64,000 bases of DNA from Spizellomyces punctatus DAOM BR117 (GCF_000182565.1 NW_015971540.1:248001-312000), one strand, 5' to 3'. Positions 35,333 to 47,134 are shown, counted from the stretch's first letter. Notes: generated by a model from the letters alone, not told the origin. Numbers and translations: made by a program.

Positions 35333-35375
35333 CTTCATGCTGTGGTGAAGCGGATTGGTGCGGTAGTCGGTGTTA
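35257..35375. repeat. 51-bp-arm near-perfect hairpin
   Basis: The left arm 35257-35307 and right arm 35325-35375 are reverse complements over 51 bases with one mismatch (T against C in the other arm, which would be a G-U pair in RNA), separated by a 17-base loop. The left arm is also part of the tandem direct repeat, so the right arm arose by an inverted duplication of it. As RNA this would be a long dsRNA stem able to enter a Dicer pathway; as DNA it is a foldback or cruciform. Confidence 0.85.
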
Positions 35376-35572
35376 ACTCAAGAGTACATTTTAGTACTGG
35401 TGCTGGAGATAATTGTAATCATACCTTTATATTATAATTAGATAGGTCGGTCAGTTATACTTCTCTCCTGTAAATTGGAATTATAGGCTACTGGTTTCAC
35501 CCCTCATTATGCCTTCCTTATAATCTTTATTCCTTTCATTCGTGCTATTATAGCTCTCTTCTCTCTCATACA

Positions 35573-35710
35573 ATGGAGAAATTCAGAAGAAGAGAAGCCT
35601 TAAGCCATGGATCAGATGCCAATGATGCAAGTACTAGTCTTATTGATGTATTCATCGGACAAACTGAGGACTGGTTCGATTTCAACTATACTTCCATAGG
35701 ATATAAATAA
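35573..35710 (+). CDS. Possible 45-residue ORF inside dispersed repeat R
   Basis: MEKFRRREALSHGSDANDA opens a 45-residue frame that ends TSIGYK. It overlaps the left half of a repeat whose second, inverted copy at 54.1-54.2 kb does not keep the frame. The leader is AT- and CT-rich. It is more likely a remnant at the edge of a mobile element than a functional gene. Confidence 0.2.
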   Translation: MEKFRRREALSHGSDANDASTSLIDVFIGQTEDWFDFNYTSIGYK

Positions 35711-35818
35711 TAGTAAACTGCATCTTGTGTATTTTCAGGTCTTTTGTCAAGTGCGGTGCATGCATATGTTCACACTAGTTAAAACATATTTAGTCTGCCC
35801 ACCCTCCTTGCACGTATA
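35649..35818 (+). repeat. Dispersed repeat R, copy 1
   Basis: About 170 bases, recognisable by CCATAGGATATAAATAA, ACTGCATCTT, TTTTGTCAAGTGC, TTCACACTAGTT and TTTAGTCTGCCCACCCT in this order. The reverse complement of 54062-54227 has the same blocks in the same order, with substitutions and small indels. No gene recognised; probably an end fragment of a transposable element. Confidence 0.75.
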
Positions 35819-36074
35819 TATCCATTCGAACCGCTAGTCTGGTGAATACATCGATACGACTTGTACCAGAGCTTACTTCCAAATCTTTGAAAGTGTTCCC
35901 TTTTGCAAAGGCAAGTGAGAAGGGTACGTGCAAGTGAGAATGGTACGCCTTGGTTGGAATTGAGCACGATCACCCGCCAGATCGCGCAACAAGGACAGCC
36001 ACGAAGGATTCTTGGCCGGCGGGACCGGTCTCATGATTGCGAGGTCTTCAACACTCGGGAAATCTTGGGGTGCG

Positions 36075-36290
36075 AAACGACCTAACGTTGGGTTGAACGA
36101 CATTGAAAAAGAGCGGGTAGATTAGCAAAAAAGCAGAAGGGCGTAAAGAACGAGTTTCCAAGATGCTGATAAATGGCAGTTTCTCATAATCTCCGTCGAT
36201 GGGTTCATGGCCCCAAGAGACCTTAGAGCAAGACCTGTACTGCGTGACATCCGGAATGTTTTTTAAGGTTAGAGTTAAAGTTGGGTATCT
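36075..36290 (-). repeat. Element X, partial third copy
   Basis: The minus strand carries CTTCTGCTTTTTTGCTAATC followed by TACCCGCTCTTTTT, matching the intron 3' ends of the two fuller element X copies, but the AG acceptor is lost. Only the 3' part is recognisable; no promoter portion is seen upstream. Confidence 0.55.
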
Positions 36291-37189
36291 CATCCCATGT
36301 GCATAGAGATGGATGTTGCAACCATCCACGCTTCTCGGAAGGAGTTTAGCAGTTCCCAATCCTACCTCCTAACAGGCGAAGGGTGGTTGGGTTTTGCCAT
36401 CGAACGTGTAGAGAGGGCGGAATATCCCAATTTGTATCGATGTATTCACCGGATATGTGTGGTTCGAAATGAATTATATGAGTGCATGGATAGCCCATGA
36501 AATACCAGCCAAACTATGTTAAATTGAAAAATGGACTTCCGTTTCATTAAAAGTGATCATTTGTCACATCGCCGAGCATATTCTTTCCTGCTTAATGTGC
36601 TGCTTCTTTATTCCTCATGTAAGTCTGCAGCAGCAGCGAGTCCAAAACAGCGAGTATTCCGAACATCATGGCCCAAATGCGCGCTTTTCAACATGGATGA
36701 CGAGTCGCAGCAACTCGAATGCACTGGGTACACATGAATCAAGGAGGACCAGGCAGGTGCAAGGTGCACCCTTATCGCACTTTGGTGAGTGTTCGAGGAG
36801 AACATACCGCCGTGTCTTAACATTGCAACGTCGCCGCAGAGCGTTTGCTACTATCTCTGACAGTCAGTCCAAATTCAGCGCCTTATTCTTATCCACAAAA
36901 AGGCTGCAAACTACTCGTTCTTTGACAATTCATGTGTCTACCCCTTGTAAATATCTCGATGGGAATTGGTTGTGCACAAAATACCAAATCGCAATTATCC
37001 TATTTGTTGAAACAACCATGCGCTAACTAAACGAGTACAGACTCGTTTCCTCATAGGAAAGTTGATGGTGAGGCTCTTGCAGCTTTGTATATTGAACAAA
37101 AGCTTTGGTCGACATCCCAGTTTGTGCTGTGAAGGCCCTCGGTTTCGGTGATGAACCGTAAGGCCATCCTTCCAGACCATGGCTATTGC
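36291..37189. other. Unassigned sequence between element copies
   Basis: Short open frames on both strands (for example about 36553-37026) without domains. I see no repeat partner for this stretch in the window. Confidence 0.4.
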
Positions 37190-38080
37190 TGATCGGACGA
37201 ACTTTTGACTTGCTGCTGACGGCATCAGAACGCCCCTTGATTGGATGAACGCATGTTCACGTGCATGTCCTTCAAGCCAACGCGTTAATCCATCTATCAC
37301 AACCTTCTCCTTCCCCCCGTCATGTCTTTCCTTTAACTCCCGCATGTCGCCAACTATTTCTTTGTCACAGAGTAGTCATGCAGAAACGCCTGTCAGTCGC
37401 TGTTTTCACACATAAAAGGCTGCCATGCCTGTTCTCCCCCGCGTTTACTTTCTTCTCACCACGTCCACGTTGAACAACTCGACAAATCCTTCTCGTTTCT
37501 GCAACGAAGAGAAAACACCAAGTGAGTGAGCAGGCTGAAAGTAGGTGGGCTTCATCATGCTTTTATCGTCAGCTACCTAAGTCGGGCCTTGGCCGTCAGT
37601 CTCTTCTTTGGCGAGTTATGGTGTCTTTCGGGGCAGTCGCTTGCTGGGGCCATAACCATCCTGGGGCTGCGATCCAATGGCATCTTGGCTGAAGTGGGCG
37701 GATAAAGGCGGCTCTGCGATTTGCGGCAATCAGTTTCAGTTTTGGCGGGGTGTGTGTATCTTTCGGGCGCCTATCCACATGAACTATCATCCGTTTACGA
37801 CCAGAGTTTGCTGATGTGAGCTTTGCTGGGGCTGTGACGATTAGTTGACAATCAGTTGATTGGGTATTCACTGCGACTCAAGTATCTTTCGGAAGCTGGG
37901 AACCGTATAGGGTCTTGTACAACGATCAGTCACCTTACTTGGCTGCGAGTTATTACATCTCGCAAGACCTTGCTACGTGGCGAACGCGCAATCAATCTGC
38001 TTTTTGCTAACCTACGCCCTTTCTTGTAGATCCCTTTCCGAGGACAACGTAGCAACAACCCAAACCCGAACCAGAGCATG
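37190..38080 (+). repeat. Element X, copy 1 (promoter-bearing dispersed element)
   Basis: Homologous over roughly 850 bases to the reverse complement of about 48000-48800. Shared landmarks in order: a CCAAT-type GATTGGATGAACGC, an E-box CACGTG at 37258-37263, an A/T-rich TATA-like CATAAAAGGC at 37411, GGCTGAAAGTAG, CTTTTATCGTCAGCT, TGGGCGGATAAAGGCGGCTC, GATGTGAGCTTTGCTGGGGC, GTATCTTTCGG, and CTGCTTTTTGCTAACCTAC before an AG acceptor. It looks like a transcribed unit with one intron. No conserved reading frame runs through both copies, so a noncoding or decayed product is more likely. Could be a nonautonomous transposon or a multicopy RNA gene. Confidence 0.7.
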
Positions 38081-38450
38081 CCGGATCATTTGTTCGTTGT
38101 GAATGCCGCGCGGAGGTTATCGACTGCGCATCCAGGAGTCAATGCGTATATATTGATAGGACTGGTTTATATCATATTGGGGCTAGGTGAAGACGCGTTC
38201 TGAGAGATTGGGAATCAGCTGTGGCCCCCGAATGAGGGCGGTGCTGGAGATGGGAGGCAATAGCACCTTTACCAAGAAGAATACTCATGTATCAGAATAG
38301 GAATGTCAGCGTCAGAAAAGTCTGCAGTCTTCAAGGCCTTTTTTTTACATTTGCAGGAAAATGCCAGAGGCCAAAGGATATAGTACAAATTCTGTCAAAC
38401 AATGCTATATAACAAAAAAAGGTTGTGGGGGCCGCAATAACCGCTGCGAA

Positions 38451-40255
38451 TCACGCAGTTATAAAGGCCTCCCGAGGGATCGCATCCCACAAAGCGATCA
38501 ACTGTTCATGCGTCAACTCCCTAAACCCGGCTGTCTTGGTCACTCTTCCAAAATCATCCATGATCTTGAACAGAGCTCTCTGACAAAGGCCCTCGTCTTG
38601 CACCATACAAGCCCGAGCATACACTGTCGCAACACTCTCTACGTCCATTCGAGCATGGAGATCAGCACAACAGAGCTTCTGAAGCCGATCTAGGCAATAC
38701 CTATTGCCCATGACCAAAAGATTCGCCACTGTTTCAACGGACATGCCTTCCAGAGAGTCAGTGTAAAGATATCGAAGGAAAGCTCTGACGGAATGGTACG
38801 GGTCCTCCAACGTTAGGGTTGCGCTCGCAGCTTCACTCATGCCAGAGGTACAGATATTTCGGAAATGTGGCCAACGGGTAGATAATATCAGACGGTGTAC
38901 GAGAATAGGCGGCATGTCCTTTTCAGATGACATAATAGTAAAGTCTGCGAATTCGGGCTTTTCGAAGAGAATAGAGTAATCACGCCCCGCTGCTCCGGGC
39001 GGAACGTAAACTATTCCATACGTTTCCAAATCCAAGGTTAACACTAAGGTTAAATTCGATTCGTCTGGGTCACGGTCATTGGTACCAAACAGGATGAATC
39101 GTCTATCGTCTGGGTTCATCACATAGTAGTGCCAAGACGCATGACGCTGATCCATGTCTGAATTCTCATGACGTCGCCATCGAAGGGAGTCAAGTCCCAA
39201 AGTCCATATACCGGTAGTAGTAGCAATGGCATTTTCATCGTATTTGAGGCATTGCGTGACTACGACGACCAAGTTATTGCCGCACAGTTGAGCAAAATGC
39301 TGACCCAACTTGGGGGGCGAATCTTCACATTTAACAACCACTGTGCAAATAGTGACAGTTAGGGACAGTTCAAGCCTTCCGCGGATCCAAAATGGATAGC
39401 TCACCTTGGCTCACGTTCATGTCATCCAAATCAATAAAGGCAATATCGGTAGCACAATCCAAACTTGCATACATTCCACCGTAGATATATAGACGATTCC
39501 GATATATGCAAGAGAAATGAGAGTATCGGCGAACAAATGGGACATGTGGTTCCCACGTAAACGTGTTCAAGTCCAGTACATGAAGATCGCGAGAGACGTC
39601 GTTTTCCTTCCCTTGGCATCCTCCTATTGAATGTTCGTTAAAACAACGACGTTGGTGCGGTTTACATATTGACAAAGCGTACCGGCAATGTAGAGTTTAT
39701 CATTGTGAATTACAGCGGAATGTTTTGCACGACCTGACGGAATGTCGCCAGAGACTTCTGGCTTCTCCCAAGTTAAGGTCCTCAAATGCAGTATATACAC
39801 ATCGTTCAGGAACTCGTCATTCACGTCCTGCCCGCCAAAGATCACCAATCTGCAGCAAAAAGGGTTATTAGCAACTAAACGTCGTCAAAAAAAGTTACAA
39901 TTTGACAAAGCTCATACTTTCCGTCCTTCCAGTAGGTGGTTGTGTGACTATTTCTAGGTACCGGCCAGTTTCCTTTAACATGCTCAAGTCGCTTCCAGTG
40001 GCTGTCATTTACATTAAAGACGAGAATGTCATTGTACACTTCATCCGTGTACATGTGGAAACTGCGGGAAAGGTGGACGTGACAAGTTTATTCTCAACTC
40101 TTGTCGTTTAGGAGATCAAGAACTTACCCACCGAAAACGTAGACCTTGTTGTCTACCAAGGTACAAGAGGCATTGACCAAGCAAGCATGCGCAGGTGCGC
40201 CAGTGGTCTTGCGAGGTAAAACGGGCATCAATGCAGCAGAGTTGGATAGTGACAT
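38451..40255 (-). CDS. Kelch-repeat BTB domain protein (LZTR1-like architecture)
   Basis: Five exons (40255-40128, 40061-39918, 39849-39683, 39623-39405, 39340-38451) splice in consistent phase to 515 residues. The N-terminal half is a kelch propeller, with the repeats' Gly-Gly and Tyr/Trp signatures: DNKVYVFGG, DILVFNVNDSHWKRL, GKLVIFGGQDVNDEFLNDVY, HLRTLTWEKPEVSGDIPSGR, LHVLDLNTFTWEPHVPFVRR, RLYIYGGMYASL. The C-terminal half has a BTB fold (FADFTIMSSEKDMPPILVHR, LILSTRWPHFRNI, DPYHSVRAFLRYLYTDSLEG) and a following BACK-like helical part. Kelch-then-BTB order is as in LZTR1-type Cullin-3 adaptors, so substrate recruitment for ubiquitination is likely but inferred. A longer start at 40372 would overlap the tRNA and is rejected. 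Confidence 0.87.
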
Positions 40256-40364
40256 GACGCCAAACCCGCGACTGAGAAGCCAAACCACTGTCCTTTCAAC
40301 GGGCGAGTTAGAACGGTCAATTTGTTTTTGAATATCATATTTATGAGTTGGATAGGAAAGCAAC

Positions 40365-40436
40365 GGTTCCATGGTGTAGTGGTTAGCACTCAGGACTTTG
40401 AATCCTGCGACTCGAGTTCGAATCTCGGTGGGACCT
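40365..40436 (+). tRNA. tRNA-Gln(UUG), copy 1
   Basis: A 72-nt cloverleaf: acceptor GGTTCCA pairs with TGGGACC; D arm TGTAGTGGTTAGCA; anticodon stem around the loop CTTTGAA gives anticodon TTG; the T arm is CGAGTTCGAATCTCG. No intron. A T-rich stretch near 40458 could terminate Pol III. The internal A and B boxes are present (TGTAGTGGTTA, GTTCGAATC). It lies head-to-head with the Kelch-BTB gene and is identical to the copy at 58630. Confidence 0.97.
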
Positions 40437-40747
40437 TATGGGGAATCCCAAGTTCATTGCTTTTTTCTTCCCAGCCTTTTGTCGCAAGTGGTTCTATTCA
40501 TGTAGAGTATTTGAGGAAATCTGATACAAACGACCTCTGCTGATTCTGCAATCGTTCTCTACGAAAAAAAGAAGAACTGGTTCATAGCATGGCCCGGAGT
40601 TTAGTAGAATGTTATAATTCTTATTATCTAAGGCAAGTAGAAGGCAGCAAGCTGGCTCAGTATTAGCAATACATAATTTATGTCCCATGTTTTGGCTGAA
40701 ACGCAAAGCACAATATTGTCCATAACATTGGAATTCAATAGGCGAGA

Positions 40748-42726
40748 TCAAATTCTCCCAGACTCTCTTCGAGGCGGTGATATTCCCCATCGCGCCAGCT
40801 TTTCAAAATGAAACAAATGCCCGCGATTTCGAAGAGCAAAGACGGAATAAGTTAATGAACCAGATGCGACTGCCGCAGCAGTAAGGATGGCAGGAATGTA
40901 AAATGAGTCAGTATCATTCCAAACCTAGAAAGTTCGAAGTGTTAAGGATCGGGTTGAGAGCGAATCAAGTCCAACTTCTTACAATTGTTGTCATGAACGC
41001 CAGCAGTTCAAAGAAATTCTGCATAGAGTATTGCATTCCGTTGATAACTCCGCTTTCCGCTGCGTCAACCCTATTAGGAAAGAATCAAATCATGTTCTAA
41101 TGCATGCGGCATTCAAAATGTCATTGAACGCACCTTTCCTGCATGATCTGCATTTGGGTCATATCAAAAGTCCACAGTCCAAACCGTGACAACGTAGTAC
41201 CAGCAAACATCATGACTCCTGCCGCAACTCCCCCTACAGGCATCCAAAACGAAATCACAACTGGCACCAGTGACCAGAGCTCACTCCAGATTGCCCATAG
41301 TCCGGTCCGCACAAGGCCGATGCGGGCGACCATACGCGGCATAGCAATGGTGGCAGATATACCCGCAAGCACCGCAATACTGCGCATACCGGCGAGAAGC
41401 GCCGAGGAGTATCCTTGTGCAAGCAGATATGAAATCATTACTGGTCCAAAGGACAGCACTGTCATGTAAAGTTGAGCAATGGCCAGGGACGAAAGGAACA
41501 CAGGGTGCCGAAAAAAGCGGGCCCATTGATCCCAACATGATCGTACGGAGCTCGCTACGGGGGATGAATGGTTGACGCTGGGATCGACATCGGTAAGACC
41601 CACAGCAGAAGAGTCCGCACGTTGCTCTGTTGACTCCCTGGCTGTCTTTGGGATGGCCAAGGCTGGAACGCGGCGATACACTTGCCAAATCAGCCACCAC
41701 TGAAGAGGAGCAGTTAGAATGCTCCAACCAGCAGTCACTAGCATGGCAATCGGTGTGGAAAGAGCTTCGGCTATACCAGACACCACGAGGGGCGCTGCAA
41801 CCTTGCACAGCAAGTCTATTCGACGAAGGTAGGCGTTCATACCTAACAGATCAATCAGACTTAATTAAATTTCTCGTGGAGCATTGTAGGCTGCCAGACT
41901 CACTACTTAATGCCGACGTGTCGGCGTGGGCAATAACCACCACCCAGTCGCGTTCCACGGATACAACTTCTCCAATATTCGCCAGTCGCAAGGCAATACC
42001 CAGCAACAGACTTCCTGAATACAGGATATATGTCATCGTCCTATTGACATTCAATCCAAACCGCAGGGTTATTGCATACAAGACCAGTGATGAAGCCGCT
42101 ATGCAGAGATTTTGCAACACAAGGAAGATGCGAATGGCTATTGAAAGGATCACAGAGATGAGTCGGCAGCAGCATAGGACAGAGGGAGACTCTGAAAATG
42201 TCAAAATGCTGCTTGACTACCTTTAAGGCGAGGTACTTTGTCAACCACAGAACCAACTGTCGAGCTGAAAAGAATGGCAAACAATGTGACGAGGAATCCA
42301 TATAGAGAGACGGTCAGAAGAGTGTGCGGAAATATATAGGATAAAAAGAGAGCTAACAAATTGTATAAGTATAGGACATATTGGCTATATTCTTCACCAG
42401 ACGTACCAGTCGCCCACTCATCCATCCTGACGCTCCAAGTCGTCAGAAAGTAGCTCTATCATGTCCTGGGTTTAAGATCCGCGGTCTTATCAGATTTACA
42501 AAGCCAAGGTTCTTGCTACCATAGACAGTCGATGCAACGTCGCTTTATCAAAGGTATCTATCGTTCTTGCTGGGTCATGTCGCGGCTCCTGATCCTCGTC
42601 TAGAGCGCTTTTGTTTTCGTCCGGTGCACATTGGGCTGAGACATTTATTGAAGAGCTGTGCGAGTTGCGGGTAGACTCTTTAGGCTCAATTACTATCGCA
42701 TCGAGAGGTATGGTAGGGTCACTCAT
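40748..42726 (-). CDS. Ferroportin-type iron exporter (SLC40 family)
   Basis: Seven exons (42726-42500, 42453-42407, 42352-42221, 42137-41907, 41842-41134, 41070-40983, 40924-40748) keep phase throughout and give 536 residues, about the ferroportin size. Family signatures: YFLTTWSVRMDEWAT, LFLSYIFPHTLLTVSLYGF, SSTVGSVVDKVPRLK, VLQNLCIAASSLVLYA, VSVERDWVVVIAHAD and MNAYLRRIDLLCKVAAPLV. A hydrophilic loop (aa about 270-300) separates the two six-helix halves; the final part contains GVINGMQYSMQNFFELLAFM and a short basic tail. Ferroportins export Fe(II) across plasma or vacuolar membranes. The animal hepcidin-binding Cys context is not recognisable. The 47-nt exon 2 uses a weak acceptor chosen by phase. 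Expected role: iron efflux or compartmental storage. Confidence 0.88.
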
Positions 42727-43940
42727 GGCATAAAATATTCCATACAAATGAGGCTGGTAGGCGTGCGATTCAATCGTGATGGCGTTACTATGACAACAAA
42801 CTGTCCTACCTCAGCTTACAAAGCCAATGGTAGTGAGATGCCGTGTAATGTCCTATTATGTACAGCAATGAAGTCCAGCTTATTCCGAGCACGCACAAGC
42901 ACAAGACTGGTGCTTCCCTTTGGACTCTTGATAGGTTAGCCGCGTATCATGCCGAATGCAAACTATAGTCATTTTTGCACATAGGTATGGCGTGGCTACT
43001 TGAACGCCCGGGATACACAAAGCATTGGAATACTGTTCAGCAAAGACAGGAGCCACTTCAAGCATCACCCATAAACTCAATGGTTATTGCAGAGCAACAA
43101 AAATAATCGTAATTGGGCTACTTTTCCGATCTTTCCATAACAGACAGCCACCAATGGACGCAGGCACAAAGCACCATGCTGAGTGGAAGTAACCAAGTAC
43201 AACCATAATGATGACCAGCTTCACTCTTGTTGAACATGTTGAAGCCAGAATCAAGGTGGCAGAAGCAGTAGATGAAAAGCTCATCCAACTGTGGAAATTA
43301 CTTTGCCAGCAGTAACATGACGTGAATGAGGCATCCAAGATACCGTGCCATCTCCTGGCACCGATCACACCAATATCTACCTCTTACTTTCTACGCAATC
43401 AACTGTGTAGGATGGCTATACTCTTTTAACACTATTCGCCTGCCCATTGCCTAACCCTAACCCAGAGCCCAATTGCCGAGACAGCTGGTTGAAACGCGTA
43501 TGATCGGCGCGCGCTTACGTGATCGCGTTACTAACAATTTTTGTGCTGCGCCGTTTGGCGGATTTCGCCCCAACTACTCCAAGACCTGTCAACGATCGCT
43601 GGCCAAGCGCAGTAATTTGTACGTTGAGGACGAGCGGAATCTCACCTCTGTGGAAAGGCACAGGCGATAACCACCGGATATAGCACACCCGACTTGCGCA
43701 TCCTGTTCAAGTCATAACTTATCTTTCGGTTTTCGTCAGCTTGGAACCTTTGTTGGTCAACACGTCCCGTTCTTGGAAATATAAAGAAACGCTGTGTGCT
43801 GAGAGTAGACGTTTCAAAGACCGTTTTTACCTCCAGCGTTTACACATGTTGGAACAGGTACACTTGATTCTTGAGAGAGATCTACAAACGGTACCAAGGA
43901 ACTCTAGTGAAGAGTCCTACGTTCGAGCTCTACCCAAGGA
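42727..43940. other. Divergent intergenic region
   Basis: About 1.2 kb between the ferroportin and Sel1-MYND starts. It includes CTAACCCTAACCC at 43451-43463, two copies of a telomere-type unit, which in fungi and plants can act as a promoter telobox; this is too short to be a telomere remnant. Other frames are short and domain-free. Confidence 0.45.
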
Positions 43941-46900
43941 ATGGCGACTGTACACCCTCCACATCAAGCGATAAAACACCCAACGATGCAGAAATCTCCA
44001 TCATCTTCAGCCCATAGTCCATCATCCTCCGCAGTTCAAAACAATACTTGGACATTCACCTCCTCCCCTGCCAATCCTCCTCCTCCCCCTTCCCCAGTCA
44101 CAGATATGACGCCACCACGACATACACTGACAGCAACAACAATCCAACCTGCTTCCACCTCACTTTTGGAAAAGTACCTACGGCATATCATGCGCCAGCT
44201 TGAGTATTGTGTTGAACTCATTGATGATACCCCGGCCCTTGCCGCTCGAGCTCAGTTAGATGCGGCCGCAGGAAATCCGAGCGCATGCATTGTGTATGCG
44301 TTATGCCTGCATGCTGGATCGAAGAGCTTGCAACGTGATGATCAGGAGGCATTAAAGTGGCTAACAAAGGCGGCTAATACGGGTTTGTACGATGGGATGT
44401 GTTATTGTGGTGCTGAGCATTTATGTTCGTCTGACTTTGTACTTTTGAATGCGGTAGAGCTGCCTTTGGAAGCTCAAAAATCAGTGAACGGCAGCGCAGC
44501 GTCGGACCAGTCGCAGTTGAAAGCACCCGAACCAACCCCTTCAGCTGCATCGTCAGATGCCCCACCACAAAATAGCAAGCACAATCACCATCATTACAGA
44601 AAGGCGGTCATTGCTGCAGCAAACGCTATGCTTGGTGATTGGTATCGCCGTGGTGTAGGTTGTGGTGCTGACTACAATAGGTCATTCAAATACCTGAAGC
44701 GCGCCACCGAACTCGGAGACGTGAACGCGTTGTCAGCCCTGGCGGAAATGTATGAGAGGGGAGCAGGCATACATAGAGATGACTCGGCTGCCTTTGTCTA
44801 TTACAAAAAAAGCGCCGAACAAGGTTATGTCAAGTCAATGTTCAAAGTCGGACAAGCGCTGGAGAAAGGCAAAGGTAACACATGTAGAAACTTTGTATTC
44901 TGCGCGTGAGCTCTAATGTCTTGTTAAATCAGGCGTGAATGTGAACTATATGCAAGCGAAAATATGGTATCGGAAAGCCACCTCTCGCGGGCACTTTCCG
45001 TCAGCGGTACGCCTTGCCACCCTTTCCCTCGATCCGGCGTTTGAGACGTATGACAACTTGGTTGCAGCTGCTCAACAGGTCAAAACCCCGCGCACATTGC
45101 ACGATCTTGCACTAGCACACTCGTCTACCAAACATGGAGCAAAGGCTGACATTCGGCAAATGAAAAAGTGGCTTCTCAAGGCGGCGAAAATGGGCCATGC
45201 TCGGTCGCAATGGCTTATGGGAAAGGTCTATCAGGATGGCCGATTGCATGAGGCCCCAACGACGAAGGGATCCCAGGCAGCAGAGTCTACCTATACTCCA
45301 ATGCAGAGAGCATTTTATTGGTATCACCGCGCAGCACTGCAGGGTTTCCAACCCGCTCAATGGGCGGTCTGCAGCATGTATCGTAGCGGCATTGGCATCA
45401 GGCAGGACAATGATATGGCGGATAAATGGCAGCGAGCATCCAACCGATGTGGATGTCAAAAGATTCGCACGGAGGCCCAAGACCAAGCGTGTATCACTGG
45501 GTACAGTTTAAATGAGGCAAATGGTCCCATATGGAATGGGCTCGAACAGGAAAAGCCTTTCAATCTGGTTAACACACAAATATCAGCTGATGCAGGACTG
45601 GGCGGCATGCCTGGGATAAGCGGGACGCCCGTAAGATTTGATCTCACTTCGTCGGCTTCCCGAAGCGGACCTGCCGTTTCAGCTACAGCAACAAATGGTC
45701 CTACATCAGGAGCGAGCGCGGGTCACGGTGTCGTAACATCAGATCAGACTGAACCATATGACACGGATAGTGATGGATACAAGGACATGAAGGTTCTTCT
45801 TGAATCGATGTACCTTACCAAAGGAGTCTATCTTCAGGACCGTGGAAACTCAAAAACTGTACCTACATTACTGCAACTAGAACAATACCGAGATACTAAC
45901 TACGACGCCATAGCACACCTGAAGAACATAAAAACCACCTTCCATAGGGCCGAAGAATACAGTAAACTCGAGCGGCATGAACAGGCTGTTGCCGAATACG
46001 CCAAGGGGTTTCGCGCCTTTGAAGGCCTCTTCGACCTTCAGCATTATAATCTGCGCCTGCTTGCGGCTGTCTCCGTCAGCTTTGTTTTGGCCCGCGACCC
46101 GAATAACTCGGACGCGCTCCTCGTGGACTGTTTCCTTAACCTACTAAATCGTCCATGCGAACTTGGTATAGTTGCCTGCACAAAAGTCATACAAGCAAAT
46201 GCAGAAGAGGTGGCGGCGTATGTGCTTCGAGCAGGATACAGAACACGCCTGATGCTCTTTGAGGAAGCACTAAAGGATTATGAGATTGCATATCGCATAG
46301 AAGGAAAGAATGCGTGCAATACTCCTCAGAAAGATGGGAAAGAGTGCCAAAAAGGAAAGGGAAAGCCCACGCTTTCGCATGCGCTAGCCGAAATCTACTA
46401 TCAAATGGGTGTCTGCCACAGTAATATGGAGGGAAGAGAACATCGAATCGCGAGTATCAAAGCAATGGTCCATTATCTTGGGATGGTTGGGGCGGATGGC
46501 AGGGTGAGCACCCAACTCAGCGTTCTGTTATGGTGCGATGAACGCCACCACTAACCTGCCATTTTCTGATTGATTAGCGAGTACCAGATGCGCACTATAC
46601 AATTGCGGGCAACTGTCTCGCCTTGGACAATGTCCGCAAACTTGTAGAACATTTCTCGAAAGGCCTGGAAGCAGAAACTGTTCGATTTCATTTCTATCCT
46701 CCAAGTAAGTAGACCAAAAAACGGTTTTATAACTTTGACCTTGTGCTAACCAATCTGCGTAGTCATAAATCAGGATCTCAAAACTCGTCTCACCCTCGAA
46801 GTCAAATATGCCGTTGTAACTGGAAGCACTCATGTACGCACCCAACCATGGTCCAAAGTTACACCCACGATTCTCCGCATGGTAGAAGGAGATGAAAGCT

Positions 46901-47134
46901 CTGGAAGCGTAAGTCGAGAATGTCTTGCTTGTGGGAGCTTGGGGAAAACGCGAACATGTGGAAAATGTAGAAGGGCTAGATATTGTAGCGTCAATTGTCA
47001 GGTAGGAGGACGCGAATGATTTATTAACCATATTGGTGGACTAACAAAATCACTTTTACTAGATTGCCCACTGGATTCGTGGGCATTCCTTTGAATGTAG
47101 GCCCGCTAAACAATCTCCATCTGCGGCTGCCTGA
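43941..47134 (+). CDS. Sel1/TPR repeat protein with C-terminal MYND zinc finger
   Basis: Five exons (43941-44874, 44933-46503, 46578-46704, 46763-47001, 47063-47134) join in phase to 980 residues. After a Pro/Ser-rich N-terminus come Sel1-like repeats with the A-x-x-x-L-x-x-x-Y-x-x-G pattern (ALKWLTKAANTGLYDGM, MLGDWYRRGVGCGADYNRSF, ALAEMYERGAGIHRDDSAAF, LMGKVYQDGRLHEAPTTKG, SMYRSGIGIRQDNDMADKW). Residues about 640-830 look like TPR helices (AEEYSKLERHEQAVAEYAKG). The C-terminus is a MYND finger: CLACGSLGKTRTCGKCRRAR, then YCSVNCQIAHWIRGHSFEC, with all zinc ligands present. Such proteins are scaffolds; MYND binds proline-rich partners. The start at 43941 follows an in-frame-free leader. No SET domain is present, so it is not a methyltransferase. 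Confidence 0.87.

Noticed and set aside
33162-38250. LTR or LINE retrotransposon in the repetitive block
   Set aside because: No reverse transcriptase, integrase, gag zinc knuckle or long terminal repeats were found in any frame; only short and inverted repeats are seen.
40128-40372. Longer N-terminus of the Kelch-BTB gene starting at 40372
   Set aside because: That start codon lies inside the tRNA-Gln gene on the opposite strand and the extra 39 residues have no kelch character; the Met at 40255 is adopted.
42041-42301. Overlapping minus frame within the ferroportin gene
   Set aside because: It reads across two introns in a wrong frame; the spliced model has family motifs and consistent phase.
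43451-43463. Telomere repeat CTAACCCTAACCC
   Set aside because: Only two units; far too short for a telomere or fusion scar. At most a promoter telobox.
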